A stretch of DNA of 64,000 bases from Alphaproteobacteria bacterium (GCA_021776235.1 JAJFGG010000062.1:1-64000); one strand, 5' to 3'; positions 35,845 through 45,510 are shown, counted from the first letter of the stretch. Notes: generated from the letters alone by a model not told the origin. Made by a program: numbers and translations.

Positions 35845-36307
35845 GCTGATGATCGTGGCCGGGCCCGCCGCCGGCGTTTTCATAGGCGCCGCCTTCGGGC
35901 TGGAACGGCGCGGTGATGGCCTCCACCTGGGCGCCCATGGCCCGCGCCATGGCTTCGATGACATGATCGGGGCGGATGCGCAGACGATCGGCCGCGATGT
36001 CCGTGGGCAGATGGCGATTGCCCAGATGCCAGGCCATGCGCTGCAGGGCCACGGGTGTGGCACAGCGGATTTCCAGAAGAGGTTCGGGCGCGGCCCGGAC
36101 CGCCAGCCAGCGGCCATCGCTGACGCGCAGGCCGTCGCCATGGGCCATGGCCTTGGCCTTTGGCAGGTCCAGCAGGATCGCCTCACCGTTGTCCGTATGC
36201 AGGCGAATGCGCCGGCGGTGGCGCTCGTCAAAGGCTAGGGTGACGCCATCGGCGGCCTGCTCGGACGGCCAGTCGGTGGCGTTGAAATGGGCGATCGCGC
36301 GGTGCAT
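35834..36307 (-). CDS. ureE: Urease nickel metallochaperone UreE
   Basis: UreE (157 residues) binds nickel and passes it to the UreG/F/D complex. The N-terminal domain ends before MAWHLGNRHLPTDI, the core nickel-binding region (conserved GNRH), followed by MGAQVEAITAPFQPEGGAY. The C-terminal tail [12 protein letters not shown] is histidine-rich, as in many UreE proteins. ATG at 36307 is preferred over one six codons upstream. The gene starts 14 bases after the end of ureC and overlaps ureF. Confidence 0.93.
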   Translation of the reverse strand: MHRAIAHFNATDWPSEQAADGVTLAFDERHRRRIRLHTDNGEAILLDLPKAKAMAHGDGLRVSDGRWLAVRAAPEPLLEIRCATPVALQRMAWHLGNRHLPTDIAADRLRIRPDHVIEAMARAMGAQVEAITAPFQPEGGAYENAGGGPGHDHQHEH

Positions 36308-36321
36308 CCGATTTTTCCTTA

Positions 36322-38034
36322 TCAATACAGGAAGTAACGTTGCGCCATGGCCAGCACCTCTGCGGGCTCGCAGGTCAGCAGGGTGCCGTCGGCGCGGACT
36401 TCATAGGTTTCGGGATCCACCTCTATTTTCGGCATATGGTCATTCAGGATCATCGCGCCTTTGCTTATGCCGCTACGGGTGTTGCCGACCGCCAGCAGCG
36501 GCTTAGCCAGGCCGTAGCGCCCGCCAATGCCGCCGTCGATGCCAGCCTGGCTTGCGAATGTCACCGATGAAGCTGACTGCGCGCCGCCAAAGGCTGCGAA
36601 CATGGGCCGCATATATTGTGGCTGGGGTGTCGGGATCGAGGCGTTTGGATCGCCCATTTGCGCTGCCGCGATACTGCCCATCTTCAAAACCATGTCCGGC
36701 TTGACGCCAAAAAAAGCCGGCGACCACAGGCACAGATCGGCCAGCTTGCCCACCTCGATCGAGCCCACATGCGATGCGATACCTTGGGCGATGGCCGGAT
36801 TGATGGTGTATTTTGCGATGTAGCGCCGGGCCCGCAAGTTGTCGTTGTTACCGCTTTCCCCGTCCAGGGCGCCGAACTGCTTCTTCATTTTGTCGGCGGT
36901 CTGCCAGGTCCGGATGATGACCTCGCCAACCCGGCCCATGGCCTGACTGTCCGATGCGATGATGGAAAAGGCGCCGAGATCATGCAGGATGTCTTCCGCC
37001 GCGATGGTCTCGCGGCGAATACGGCTTTCGGCGAAAGCGACGTCCTCGGCAATGTTCGGGTCCAGATGGTGGCAGACCATCAACATGTCCAAATGCTCGT
37101 CCACCGTGTTGCGGGTGTAGGGCCGCGTCGGGTTGGTGGACGAGGGGATCACATTGGCCTCACCACAGACCTTGATGATATCGGGGGCATGGCCACCGCC
37201 CGCGCCTTCGGTATGGAAGGCATGGATGGTCCGGCCCTTGAAGGCCTTGACGGTATTCTCGACAAAGCCGGATTCGTTTAAGGTATCCGTATGGATCATG
37301 ACCTGCACATCCATCTCATCCGCCACGGACAGGCAGCAATCGATGGCCGCGGGCGTGGTGCCCCAGTCCTCGTGCAGCTTCAGACCACAGGCGCCGGCTT
37401 CCACCTGTTCCACCAGTGCGCCCGGTAACGAGGCGTTGCCCTTGCCAAAAAATCCCAGATTCATGGGAAAGCCGTCGGCGGCCTGCAACATGCGCTGAAT
37501 ATGCCAGGGTCCGGGCGTGCAGGTGGTCGCGTTGGTGCCCGTGGCCGGTCCGGTGCCGCCGCCCAGCATGGTGGTAACACCGGAATACAGCGCCTCTTCG
37601 ATCTGTTGCGGGCAGATGAAATGGATATGGACGTCCAAGCCGCCGGCGGTGATGATCTTGCCTTCCCCCGCGATGGCCTCGGTCGAAGGGCCGATGATGA
37701 TATTCACGCCCGGTTGAATGTCGGGGTTGCCGGCCTTGCCGATGGCGGTGATGCGGCCATCGGTGATGCCGATATCGGCCTTGACCACACCCCAATGATC
37801 CAGGATCAGGGCGTTGGTAATGACCGTATCCACGGCGCCCTGGGCACGGCCCAGTTGCGATTGTCCCATGCCGTCGCGGATAACCTTGCCGCCGCCGAAT
37901 TTGACCTCTTCGCCGTAAATGGTGTGGTCCCGCTCAACCTCGACAAACAGATCCGTATCGGCCAGGCGCACCTTGTCGCCCACGGTGGGGCCGTACATAT
38001 GGGCATAATCGGCCCGGTCCATGCTGGCAGCCAT
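36322..38034 (-). CDS. ureC: Urease subunit alpha
   Basis: UreC (570 residues) is the catalytic subunit that hydrolyses urea to ammonia and carbamate. All nickel-site residues are visible: H136 and H138 in DVHIHF, the carbamylated lysine K219 in LKLHEDWG, H248 in MIHTD, and H274 in [12 protein letters not shown]. The flap region MVCHHLD is also intact. Length and sequence are standard. It lies between ureB, three bases upstream, and ureE. With ureA and ureB as separate genes, the enzyme is of the three-subunit bacterial type. Confidence 0.97.
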   Translation of the reverse strand: MAASMDRADYAHMYGPTVGDKVRLADTDLFVEVERDHTIYGEEVKFGGGKVIRDGMGQSQLGRAQGAVDTVITNALILDHWGVVKADIGITDGRITAIGKAGNPDIQPGVNIIIGPSTEAIAGEGKIITAGGLDVHIHFICPQQIEEALYSGVTTMLGGGTGPATGTNATTCTPGPWHIQRMLQAADGFPMNLGFFGKGNASLPGALVEQVEAGACGLKLHEDWGTTPAAIDCCLSVADEMDVQVMIHTDTLNESGFVENTVKAFKGRTIHAFHTEGAGGGHAPDIIKVCGEANVIPSSTNPTRPYTRNTVDEHLDMLMVCHHLDPNIAEDVAFAESRIRRETIAAEDILHDLGAFSIIASDSQAMGRVGEVIIRTWQTADKMKKQFGALDGESGNNDNLRARRYIAKYTINPAIAQGIASHVGSIEVGKLADLCLWSPAFFGVKPDMVLKMGSIAAAQMGDPNASIPTPQPQYMRPMFAAFGGAQSASSVTFASQAGIDGGIGGRYGLAKPLLAVGNTRSGISKGAMILNDHMPKIEVDPETYEVRADGTLLTCEPAEVLAMAQRYFLY

Positions 38035-38037
38035 GCG

Positions 38038-38355
38038 CTAAGCCTCCTTGTCCAGGGCGCCCATTACAGCGCCGTTGAAACCGTATGCCAGGCGGCTCCC
38101 GCGATAGGACACCAACGCCACCTCGCGGCGCTGTCCCGGCTCGAACCGGATGGCGGTGCCCGCGGGGATGTCCAGACGGCGGCCTCGCGCGGCCTCGCGG
38201 TCAAATTCCAGGGCATCGTTGCTTTCATAAAAATGATAGTGACTGCCCACCTGCACGGGCCGGTCACCGGTATTGGCAATGGTCAGAGTGATGACGTCCT
38301 GCCCCTGGTTGAGGGTGATCTTGCCTTCTTGGGCAATAATTTCGCCTGGGATCAT
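38038..38355 (-). CDS. ureB: Urease subunit beta
   Basis: UreB (105 residues) is the beta-barrel structural subunit of the (ABC)3 urease. The start [11 protein letters not shown] is the family hallmark, followed by [18 protein letters not shown] and [13 protein letters not shown]. It lies 11 bases after ureA and three bases before ureC, in the usual order. Confidence 0.96.
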   Translation of the reverse strand: MIPGEIIAQEGKITLNQGQDVITLTIANTGDRPVQVGSHYHFYESNDALEFDREAARGRRLDIPAGTAIRFEPGQRREVALVSYRGSRLAYGFNGAVMGALDKEA

Positions 38356-38366
38356 GATCTCTTACC

Positions 38367-38669
<303 letters not shown>

Positions 38670-38693
38670 GGGCTTCCTCCTCAAAAAAATTCA

Positions 38694-39512
38694 TCAACAG
38701 GCCCAGACGCGGGGCAGGGGGCAGGGCCGGCCATGAATGGCGGCGCGGAAGGGCAACAGAAAGGCCTCCACATCCTGCCGCAGGGTCAGGCCTTCGGGGG
38801 CCAGAAAGCGGCAGATCAGCAGGCCCTGCCGTTCGCTTGCCCCGGCCCGGCCACGGGCCTTTTGCAACAGGCGCTTTGCCATCGCCAGATAGTCCCCCGC
38901 GTCGGTCGCGGCATAGACCAAGGTGGCCAGGGCGCGGGCGCCGGCCAACAAAGAGGGCCGAGCGCGCAGGTTTTCGATATCGCCTTGCAGGCGAAAATCA
39001 TCGGCCCAGATCAGCCGTCCGTCCCGGCGCAGGCGCCAGCGGTCCCGAACGGCGGCATGGTTCAGCCGTTCACCGCTGGCCAGGCGCCCCAGCAACAGCC
39101 AGTCCATGGCCAATAACCGGCTGCCGCCATCCATTTCCACATGGGTTTGCCGGGCCAGGGCGCCGCCATCGAATAAAATGGTTTCCTGGGGCAGCCATTC
39201 CAGAAAGGCGCCGTCGCTCAGCGCCAGACGGCATTGAACATGGCTGTCGGCCCCGCGGGAGCGGTAGACTTTTTCCGCGGCCTGGGTGGTGGCTGTGACC
39301 CGCGCCCCGCGCTCCACGGCAATAGCGTATTCCAATTGGTCGCCATCGGTGACGCCGCCGGCGGTGTTCAGCAATACGGCCTCTACCTTGCCCTTCGGCC
39401 GGCGCGGCAGGAGCACCCGGCAGGGGTTGGCCTGATAAAGGGCGGTCAGGCGGCTCTCGGGGCCGGCAAAGCCGACACGGGCGATGCCCTGCAAACGCTG
39501 CAGGCGCTGCAC
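38694..39512 (-). CDS. ureD: Urease accessory protein UreD
   Basis: UreD (about 272 residues) is the scaffold that binds the urease apoprotein and receives nickel from UreG/UreF. It contains LPRRPKGKVEAVLLNTAGGV, TTQAAEKVYRS, WLPQETILFDGG and LGRLASGER in order. The frame runs on upstream into urtE; no ATG is well placed, so GTG at 39512 is taken as start, just before QRLQRLQGIARVGF, and this remains uncertain. It begins 22 bases after urtE, so the urea transporter and urease genes form one run. Confidence 0.9.
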   Translation of the reverse strand: MQRLQRLQGIARVGFAGPESRLTALYQANPCRVLLPRRPKGKVEAVLLNTAGGVTDGDQLEYAIAVERGARVTATTQAAEKVYRSRGADSHVQCRLALSDGAFLEWLPQETILFDGGALARQTHVEMDGGSRLLAMDWLLLGRLASGERLNHAAVRDRWRLRRDGRLIWADDFRLQGDIENLRARPSLLAGARALATLVYAATDAGDYLAMAKRLLQKARGRAGASERQGLLICRFLAPEGLTLRQDVEAFLLPFRAAIHGRPCPLPRVWAC

Positions 39513-39534
39513 CTGTTGCCCCGGGACAGGCGTT

Positions 39535-40230
39535 TCAGACCGTGAGGTAGCGGCGTACATCTTTTTCCACCATTGCGGACCTGTCACCCGATAGCATGAC
39601 CTCGCCCCGGTCCATGACAATATAGCTGTCCGCCAGATCGCGGGCGAATTCAAAATACTGTTCCACCAGAACAATGGCCATATCGCCGCGATCCCGCAAT
39701 AGGGCGATGATCCGTTGGATGTCCTTGATGATCGAGGGCTGGATCCCCTCGGTCGGCTCATCCAGCACCAGCAGACGCGGTTGCATGGCCAGGGCGCGGG
39801 CAATCGCCAATTGCTGTTGCTGGCCGCCGGACAGATCGCCGCCCCGGCGTCCCAGCATATCCTTCAGTACCGGGAACAATTTGAAGGTTTCGGGTGGCAG
39901 GCGCCGTTCGCTGCGCGGCAGGGCGGCGAAGCCGGATCGCAGGTTCTCGTCCACGCTCAAAAACGGGAAGATCTCCCGCCCCTGGGGCACATACGCGATA
40001 CCGGCACGGGCCCTGGCATGGCTGGGCGTTGTGCTGATGTCACGGTCTTCCCATTGGATACGGCCCTTTTGAATGGCCTGTTGGCCGACAATGGCGCGCA
40101 ACAGCGAGGTCTTGCCAACGCCGTTGCGGCCCAGCACGCAGGTGACTTCACCAGGCCGGGCGGTTAGGGATACCCCGCGCAGGGCCTGCGATGCGCCATA
40201 GAAAAGATCGATGTTATCCACCCGCAGCAT
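39535..40230 (-). CDS. urtE: Urea ABC transporter ATP-binding protein UrtE
   Basis: UrtE (231 residues) is one of the two ATPases of the urea importer. It is LivF-like, with Walker A GRNGVGKTSL, signature LSGGQQQQLAIARAL, Walker B LLVLDEPTEGIQPS and the switch histidine replaced by Gln in VLVEQYFEFA, as is normal in this group. It starts three bases after urtD. The final codons are followed closely by ureD. Confidence 0.94.
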   Translation of the reverse strand: MLRVDNIDLFYGASQALRGVSLTARPGEVTCVLGRNGVGKTSLLRAIVGQQAIQKGRIQWEDRDISTTPSHARARAGIAYVPQGREIFPFLSVDENLRSGFAALPRSERRLPPETFKLFPVLKDMLGRRGGDLSGGQQQQLAIARALAMQPRLLVLDEPTEGIQPSIIKDIQRIIALLRDRGDMAIVLVEQYFEFARDLADSYIVMDRGEVMLSGDRSAMVEKDVRRYLTV

Positions 40231-40233
40231 CGC

Positions 40234-40971
40234 CTATCGCCCCAAATATACTTCGATGACCCGCGGGTCGTTCTGCACCGCCTCCAATGGCCCCTCGGAC
40301 AGCACGGAACCTTCGTGCAGGACCGACACCTTGGTGCCCAGGGCACGGACGAATTCCATGTCATGCTCCACCACCACCACGGACCGGGTCTGGGCGATCC
40401 GGCGTAACAGATCGGCGGTCTGCTCGGTTTCGGCATCGGTCATGCCCGCCACCGGTTCATCCACCAGCAGCAGTTCGGGCTGTTGCATCAACAACATGCC
40501 GATTTCCAGCCATTGTTTTTGGCCATGGGACAGTTCACCGGCCAGGCGCCGGCGCGCCGCCGTCAGGGCAATGGCTTCGAGAGTCTCGTCGATGGCCGCC
40601 TGCTGGCTGTCCGACAGTTTCGCAAAAAGCGTGGCCAAGGGGCCGCGTGGCGCCTTCTGGGCCAGCTGCAGATTGTCCTCGACACTGTGACTTTCGAACA
40701 CGGTGGGTTTTTGGAACTTGCGTCCAATGCCCAAATTCGCGATCTGGGCTTCATCCATGCGGGTCAGATCAATATCGCCCTGGAACAGGGCAATACCCTT
40801 GTCGGGGCGTGTGCGGCCGGTGATGATATCCATCATGGTGGTCTTGCCGGCGCCGTTGGGGCCGATAATGGCCCGCATCTCGCCCGGTTCCACCACCAGG
40901 CTCAAGTCATTCAACGCCTTGAAGCCGCCAAAGCTGACGGAAATACCGTCAAGATACAAAATTTCGCTCAT
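40234..40971 (-). CDS. urtD: Urea ABC transporter ATP-binding protein UrtD
   Basis: UrtD (245 residues) is the LivG-like ATPase of the urea importer. It has Walker A GPNGAGKTTMMD, the segment RKFQKPTVFE typical of UrtD, LSHGQKQWLEIGMLLMQQPE (signature region) and Walker B LLLVDEPVAGMTD. It overlaps the stop of urtC by four bases, showing translational coupling. Confidence 0.94.
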   Translation of the reverse strand: MSEILYLDGISVSFGGFKALNDLSLVVEPGEMRAIIGPNGAGKTTMMDIITGRTRPDKGIALFQGDIDLTRMDEAQIANLGIGRKFQKPTVFESHSVEDNLQLAQKAPRGPLATLFAKLSDSQQAAIDETLEAIALTAARRRLAGELSHGQKQWLEIGMLLMQQPELLLVDEPVAGMTDAETEQTADLLRRIAQTRSVVVVEHDMEFVRALGTKVSVLHEGSVLSEGPLEAVQNDPRVIEVYLGR

Positions 40972-42053
40972 GGCTGGCCCCGCGCGCCGATCAGCCGGGC
41001 GAGCCCGAAGCTGCCGGCAATGCCTTTGGGCAGGAACAGCGTGACGCCGACGAACAGGCCGCCCAGCGCGAACAGCCAGATTTCGGGGAAGGCGGCCGTC
41101 AGATAGCTTTTTGTCAGGTTGACCAGGACCGCGCCCATGATCGCGCCAATCAAGGTGCCGCGCCCGCCCAGGGCGACCCAGACGACGATTTCGATGGAGT
41201 TGGCGGGGGCGAATTCACCGGGATTGATGATCCCGACCTGGGGCACATACAAGGCGCCGGCGATGCCGGCCATTACGGCCGAAAGCGTGAAAACAAACAA
41301 CTTATAATGTTCAACCCGATAACCCAAAAAACGGGTGCGGCTCTCCGCATCGCGAATACCCACCAGAATTTTGCCCAGCTTGGACGCCACGATCATTCGG
41401 CACAGCACGAAACCGGCCAATAATGCGGTTCCGCTGGCCATGAACAGGGCGACGCGGGTGCTCTGGCTGCGCAGGTCAAAACCTAGGAGCTCTTTGAAGT
41501 CAGTCAGGCCGTTGTTACCGCCGAAACCCATATCGTTGCGGAAAAAGGCCAGCATCAGGGCGAAAGTCATGGCCTGGGTGATGATCGACAGGTAGACGCC
41601 GCTGACCCGGGACCGGAAGGCAAACCAGCCAAAGACAAAGGCCAGGACGCCCGGCGCCAGCATCACCATGGCCATGGCAAAGGCGAAACTGTCGAAGCCG
41701 TACCAATACCAGGGTAGTTCCTGCCAATCCAGAAAGACCATGAAGTCCGGCAATTCGGCATTGCCGTACACGCCCCGGTCGCCGATCTGGCGCATCAGGT
41801 GCATGCCCATGGCATAACCGCCCAGGGCAAAGAAAGCGCCATGGCCCAGACTGAGAATGCCGCAAAAGCCCCAGATCAGATCGACTGACAGGGCCAACAG
41901 GGCAAAGGACAAATACTTGCCGAACAGGCTGAGCCCATAGGTGGGAAAATGCAGGGGCGAGGTTTCCGGCACTGCAAGGTTGAGGATCGGCACGATTATG
42001 GTGACCGCGGCCAGAAGGACGGCGAATAGCCAGGTACTGGTCTTCAGCTGCAT
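40968..42053 (-). CDS. urtC: Urea ABC transporter permease UrtC
   Basis: UrtC (361 residues) is a LivM-like inner-membrane permease. About ten hydrophobic helices are visible, with the family segments LIWGFCGILSLGHGAFFALGG (from residue 59, one base pair short of the GYAMG loop) and NNGLTDFKELLGF. It pairs with UrtB to form the channel for urea. It lies four bases after urtB and overlaps urtD. Confidence 0.94.
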   Translation of the reverse strand: MQLKTSTWLFAVLLAAVTIIVPILNLAVPETSPLHFPTYGLSLFGKYLSFALLALSVDLIWGFCGILSLGHGAFFALGGYAMGMHLMRQIGDRGVYGNAELPDFMVFLDWQELPWYWYGFDSFAFAMAMVMLAPGVLAFVFGWFAFRSRVSGVYLSIITQAMTFALMLAFFRNDMGFGGNNGLTDFKELLGFDLRSQSTRVALFMASGTALLAGFVLCRMIVASKLGKILVGIRDAESRTRFLGYRVEHYKLFVFTLSAVMAGIAGALYVPQVGIINPGEFAPANSIEIVVWVALGGRGTLIGAIMGAVLVNLTKSYLTAAFPEIWLFALGGLFVGVTLFLPKGIAGSFGLARLIGARGQP

Positions 42054-42057
42054 TACA

Positions 42058-43677
42058 CTAGGCTTCCGCCGCGCGACCCTTCAGGGCAAACAGGCCCCGG
42101 GGACGCTTTTGGATGAACAGGATGACCAGGACAAGGATCAGGATTTTACCCAGCACGGCGCCCGCGTAGGGTTCCAGAAACTTGTTTGCCAGACCCAGGG
42201 ACAGGGCCCCGACCATGGTGCCCCACAAGTTGCCGACGCCGCCGAAAACCACGACCAGAAAGCTGTCGATGATGTAGCTCTGGCCCAGGTTGGGGCTGAC
42301 ATTGTCGATCTGGCTCAACGCGACGCCGGCCAGGCCGGCGACGCCCGAGCCCAGGCCGAAGGTCATGGCGTCGATCCAGTTGGAGCGGATGCCGACTGAG
42401 TTGGCCATTGTCCGGTTCTGGGTCACCGCCCGCATGCGCAGGCCAAAGTCCGTGTAACGGATCAGCAGGGTCAAAAGCAGAAAGACCAGGGCGGCAAAGA
42501 CAATGATCCAAATACGGTTGTGGGTCAGGACCAGGCCGCCGGTGATCTCGATAGAGCCGCTCATCCAGGATGGCGCGATGACCTCCTTATTGGTCGGGCC
42601 AAAGATAGAGCGGACAAATTGCTGCAGCATCAGGCTCAGGCCCCAGGTCGCCAGCAAGGTCTCCAGGGGCCGGCCGTAAAGGAAACGGATGACGCTACGC
42701 TCAAGGAATACGCCGAACAGGCCCGCGATCAGGAAGGCGCTGGGAATGGCCAACAGCAGGGAGTGTGTGAAGGCGCCTGGAAAATACTCCTGCACCAAGA
42801 CCTGCACCACATGGGTGGTGTAGGCGCCCAGCATGACCATTTCGCCGTGCGCCATGTTGATCACGCCCATCACCCCAAAGGTGATGGCCAGGCCGATGGC
42901 GGCCAGCAACAGAACAGAGCTCAGGCTGATGCCCTGAAACAGGTTCTGCAAGACATCAAAGAACGCCAGGCGTTGTTCTATGCTTTTGCTGGCGACGGTC
43001 ACCGCAGCCAGCAGTTTGTCCTGCGCCTGCAGGGCCGTATTGGCCAACAGATCACGAACCTCGCGGTCCGGATAATCGGCCAGCATTTTGGCGGCCGCCA
43101 GTTTTTCCTCATCTCCGCCGTGACGCAAACGGGCCGCCGCCAGGGTGCGGGCCAGCACCTGGCGTACGTCGCCGTCGGTTTCCTGCAAATAGGCCTTGGC
43201 CAACGGGGACAGACTATCGGCGCCGGCGGATTTGAACATGGCTTGCGCCGCGGTCAGGCGTTGTGCCGGGTCCGGACTAAACAGGGTCAAGGCGCCAAGA
43301 GCGCCGTGCAGGACGCCGCGCAGGCGGTTGTTAACGCGGATTTTACGGGATGCGCGGGGTTTGGCCTCGCCCAACGGCGTGCCGGTCAGCGCGTCGAGAA
43401 AGATTTTTCTTCCGTCCTGCCGCTGCACGATGACGATGGCGCCGTCGGCTTTCCGGCGATGCAGGCGGCCTTCCAGCAATGCGGTCAGCGGCGCAACAAC
43501 GCGGCTATCGCCGCTGGCCGCCAAGGTCTCGACCGCCGCGATCTTGGCCTTGAAACTTTTGGCGGTCAGGCCTTGCAGCAGGTCTGCCATCTGGTCCGAT
43601 TGCTCCGCTCGGGCCGGCGAATGGTTGGCCGCGGCGGCGAATAGCAGCAGGGAAAGGATGATGATACGTCGCAACAT
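42058..43677 (-). CDS. urtB: Urea ABC transporter permease UrtB
   Basis: UrtB (539 residues) is the LivH-like permease of the urea importer. As usual for UrtB, it has a signal peptide (MLRRIIILSLLLFAAAANHS) and a long N-terminal periplasmic domain of about 230 residues, with HEAT-like repeats, before the membrane domain. The permease part begins near LSSVLLLAAIGLAITFGVMG and includes INMAHGEMVMLGAY. Two upstream in-frame ATGs exist; 43677 is preferred because it starts a good signal peptide. It follows urtA after 112 bases that hold a strong stem-loop. Confidence 0.93.
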   Translation of the reverse strand: MLRRIIILSLLLFAAAANHSPARAEQSDQMADLLQGLTAKSFKAKIAAVETLAASGDSRVVAPLTALLEGRLHRRKADGAIVIVQRQDGRKIFLDALTGTPLGEAKPRASRKIRVNNRLRGVLHGALGALTLFSPDPAQRLTAAQAMFKSAGADSLSPLAKAYLQETDGDVRQVLARTLAAARLRHGGDEEKLAAAKMLADYPDREVRDLLANTALQAQDKLLAAVTVASKSIEQRLAFFDVLQNLFQGISLSSVLLLAAIGLAITFGVMGVINMAHGEMVMLGAYTTHVVQVLVQEYFPGAFTHSLLLAIPSAFLIAGLFGVFLERSVIRFLYGRPLETLLATWGLSLMLQQFVRSIFGPTNKEVIAPSWMSGSIEITGGLVLTHNRIWIIVFAALVFLLLTLLIRYTDFGLRMRAVTQNRTMANSVGIRSNWIDAMTFGLGSGVAGLAGVALSQIDNVSPNLGQSYIIDSFLVVVFGGVGNLWGTMVGALSLGLANKFLEPYAGAVLGKILILVLVILFIQKRPRGLFALKGRAAEA

Positions 43678-43741
43678 TTTTCTTCTGGCCTGACAGTGTT
43701 TCATCGTGCCGACCACACTGGGCGACGTGGCAAGGAATAGA

Positions 43742-43778
43742 GGAGACGATGCCGCGCAAACTGCCTGGCATCGTCTCC
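43742..43778 (-). promoter_or_regulatory. Stem-loop between urtA and urtB
   Basis: GGAGACGATGCC (43742-43753) and GGCATCGTCTCC (43767-43778) form a perfect twelve-base stem with a 13-base loop. No T run follows on the minus strand. Hairpins like this after the binding-protein gene of ABC operons usually protect the upstream message or partly stop transcription, giving more binding protein than permease. Confidence 0.75.
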
Positions 43779-43789
43779 CCGGTCGGAAT

Positions 43790-45082
43790 CTAGTTGGTGT
43801 AATTCGGCTTCCTGCAGTTGCCGCAGATCCAGGGATAGGTCCAATCGGCGGTCAGGGCCGCGCTTTCAGGGATGAAGTCACTCCAGGCATCGCCGGCCAC
43901 TTCGCCTTCGGTCTGCCAGACCACGTCGAACTGACCGTCGGCCTGAATTTCACCGATCAGGACGGGCTTGGACAGGTGATGATTGGTGTTCATGACGGCC
44001 ATGCCACCGGTCAAATTCTTCACCTTCTGGCCATACATGGCCTGGCGAACCGCATCCACATCGGTCGTGCCGGCCTGCTTGACCGCCTGGGTCCACATCC
44101 GGAAGCCGATGTAGGTCGCTTCCATGGGATCGTTGGTCACCCGCTTTTCATCGCCGATGAAGGCGTGCCAGGTTTTGATGAATTCGTCATTTTCGGGTGC
44201 GTCCACGGACATGAAGTAGTTCCAGGCGCCCAGATGTCCGACCAGGGGCTTGGTGTCCAGACCGGCAAGTTCTTCTTCACCGACCGAGAAGGCGATGACC
44301 GGGATGTCTTCAGCCTTGATGCCCTGATTTGCCAGTTCCTTGTAAAACGGCACATTGGCATCGCCATTGATGGTGGAGACCACGGCGGTCCTGATGCCGG
44401 CCGAGGCGAATTTCTTCACAGAGGCAACGATGGTCTGCCAGTCCGAATGGCCGAACGGTGTATATTCTTCCATGATGTCGGCATCGCCGATGCCTTTGCT
44501 GTGCAAAAAGGCGCGCAGGATCTTGTTGGTGGTGCGCGGATAGACATAGTCCGTGCCCAACAGGATGAAGCGTTTGGCCCCGCCGCCATCTTCGCTCATG
44601 AGATATTCCACTGCCGGGATGGCCTGCTGATTTGGCGCGGCGCCGGTGTAGAAGACGTTGCGTGAGGATTCTTCACCCTCGTATTGCACCGGATAGAACA
44701 GCATGCTGTTCAGTTCCTCGAACACCGGCAGCACGGATTTCCGGGACACCGAGGTCCAGCAGCCGAACACAACGTCGACCTTGTTGACCTGGATCAGCTC
44801 GCGGGCCTTTTCCGCAAACAGCGGCCAGTTCGAGGCCGGGTCGACGACCACCGCCTCTACCTGTCTGCCCAGCAGACCACCGTCCTTGTTCAACTTGTCG
44901 ATCATCATCAGGACCGAGTCCTTCAACGTGGTCTCGGAGATGGCCATGGTTCCCGAAAGGGAATGAAGCACACCGACCTTGATCGTGTCCTCCGCCGCCT
45001 GGGCCGGAAGGGCCGAGACACCGACACTCATCGCCAAGGCGGCGGCGGCCAGTGTGTTAAGGGCATTGCGTCTGCTTATCAT
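43790..45082 (-). CDS. urtA: Urea ABC transporter substrate-binding protein UrtA
   Basis: UrtA (430 residues) is the periplasmic urea receptor of the high-affinity importer. It has a twin-arginine-like or Sec signal (MISRRNALNTLAAAALAMSV), then IKVGVLHSLSGTMAISET, GCWTSVSRKSVLPVFEE and the UrtA-specific FYPVQYEGEESSRNV. ATG at 45082 is preferred, with GGAG about ten bases upstream. It is the first gene of the urtABCDE-ureDABCEFG run. A sigma-54 promoter lies 43 bases upstream, so the operon is probably controlled by nitrogen supply. Confidence 0.96.
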   Translation of the reverse strand: MISRRNALNTLAAAALAMSVGVSALPAQAAEDTIKVGVLHSLSGTMAISETTLKDSVLMMIDKLNKDGGLLGRQVEAVVVDPASNWPLFAEKARELIQVNKVDVVFGCWTSVSRKSVLPVFEELNSMLFYPVQYEGEESSRNVFYTGAAPNQQAIPAVEYLMSEDGGGAKRFILLGTDYVYPRTTNKILRAFLHSKGIGDADIMEEYTPFGHSDWQTIVASVKKFASAGIRTAVVSTINGDANVPFYKELANQGIKAEDIPVIAFSVGEEELAGLDTKPLVGHLGAWNYFMSVDAPENDEFIKTWHAFIGDEKRVTNDPMEATYIGFRMWTQAVKQAGTTDVDAVRQAMYGQKVKNLTGGMAVMNTNHHLSKPVLIGEIQADGQFDVVWQTEGEVAGDAWSDFIPESAALTADWTYPWICGNCRKPNYTN

Positions 45083-45098
45083 CAGTTCGTCTCCATAA

Positions 45099-45115
45099 GG
45101 GGTTGTCTTGCACCA
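45099..45115. repeat. 17-base direct repeat in urtA leader, copy 1
   Basis: GGGGTTGTCTTGCACCA is identical to 45355-45371. This copy lies at the predicted start of the urtA transcript, between the sigma-54 promoter and the ribosome site. Confidence 0.85.
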
Positions 45116-45125
45116 CCCTATGGAT

Positions 45126-45142
45126 TGCAAACCGCGTGCCAA
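45126..45142 (-). promoter_or_regulatory. Sigma-54 promoter of the urt-ure operon
   Basis: The minus strand reads TTGGCACGCGGTTTGCA, which fits the sigma-54 consensus TGGCACG-N4-TTGCW at every key base. Transcription should start about 45114, some 30 bases before urtA. Sigma-54 needs an activator such as NtrC; I did not find a clear NtrC palindrome upstream. Confidence 0.85.
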
Positions 45143-45354
45143 ATTCAGAAATAATTAATTATTCCGCTAACTGATTGTAATGATTAGTGAAACTTAAGGC
45201 CTCCTGGGTATCTGCCAGGGCGGCAGGCGACGCACAAAAATTAGGCTCTATATGGGATTTGCCTAAAAATTAAGCGATCTTAATCTTTTGCGCCTCTTGT
45301 CATAGCGCCATTGCCGGTCAGAATAAGGCACCGGCCGGCTTTGGCCAGCCGTAC

Positions 45355-45371
45355 GGGGTTGTCTTGCACCA
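45355..45371. repeat. 17-base direct repeat, copy 2
   Basis: Identical to 45099-45115, in the same orientation, 256 bases away. The surrounding bases are not alike. Confidence 0.85.
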
Positions 45372-45385
45372 GCGGATAATCTCGG

Positions 45386-45414
45386 GACACCGTGGCATCC
45401 TCTGCCACGGTGTC
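45386..45414. repeat. Perfect inverted repeat, 12-base arms
   Basis: GACACCGTGGCA (45386-45397) and TGCCACGGTGTC (45403-45414) with a five-base spacer TCCTC. It lies about 100 bases upstream of the flavin monooxygenase start and lacks a T run, so an operator or RNA hairpin is possible. Confidence 0.7.
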
Positions 45415-45510
45415 TGCGGCTGCATTTGGAAGCCGTTTGTCCATTCATCAGATAGAGCTCGCGAGTTCGCCACAATTGACCCGCCGCACAGACCACGAGG
45501 AGGATGCCGC

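Larger units (their letters stand above)
45143..45510. other. Regulatory gap between urtA and the flavin monooxygenase remnant
   Basis: This gap of about 370 bases has no gene. It holds AT-rich palindrome AATAATTAATTATT (45150-45163), an inverted pair TTAGGC/GCCTAA (45241-45246, 45261-45266), the second 17-base repeat (45355-45371) and a perfect twelve-base hairpin (45386-45414). Activator sites for the urtA promoter are expected here. Confidence 0.6.

Noticed and set aside
42520..43644. Plus-strand frame of 374 codons antisense to urtB
   Set aside because: Same reason: the urtB reading is certain, and the antisense product is Gln/Gly/His-rich with no motif.
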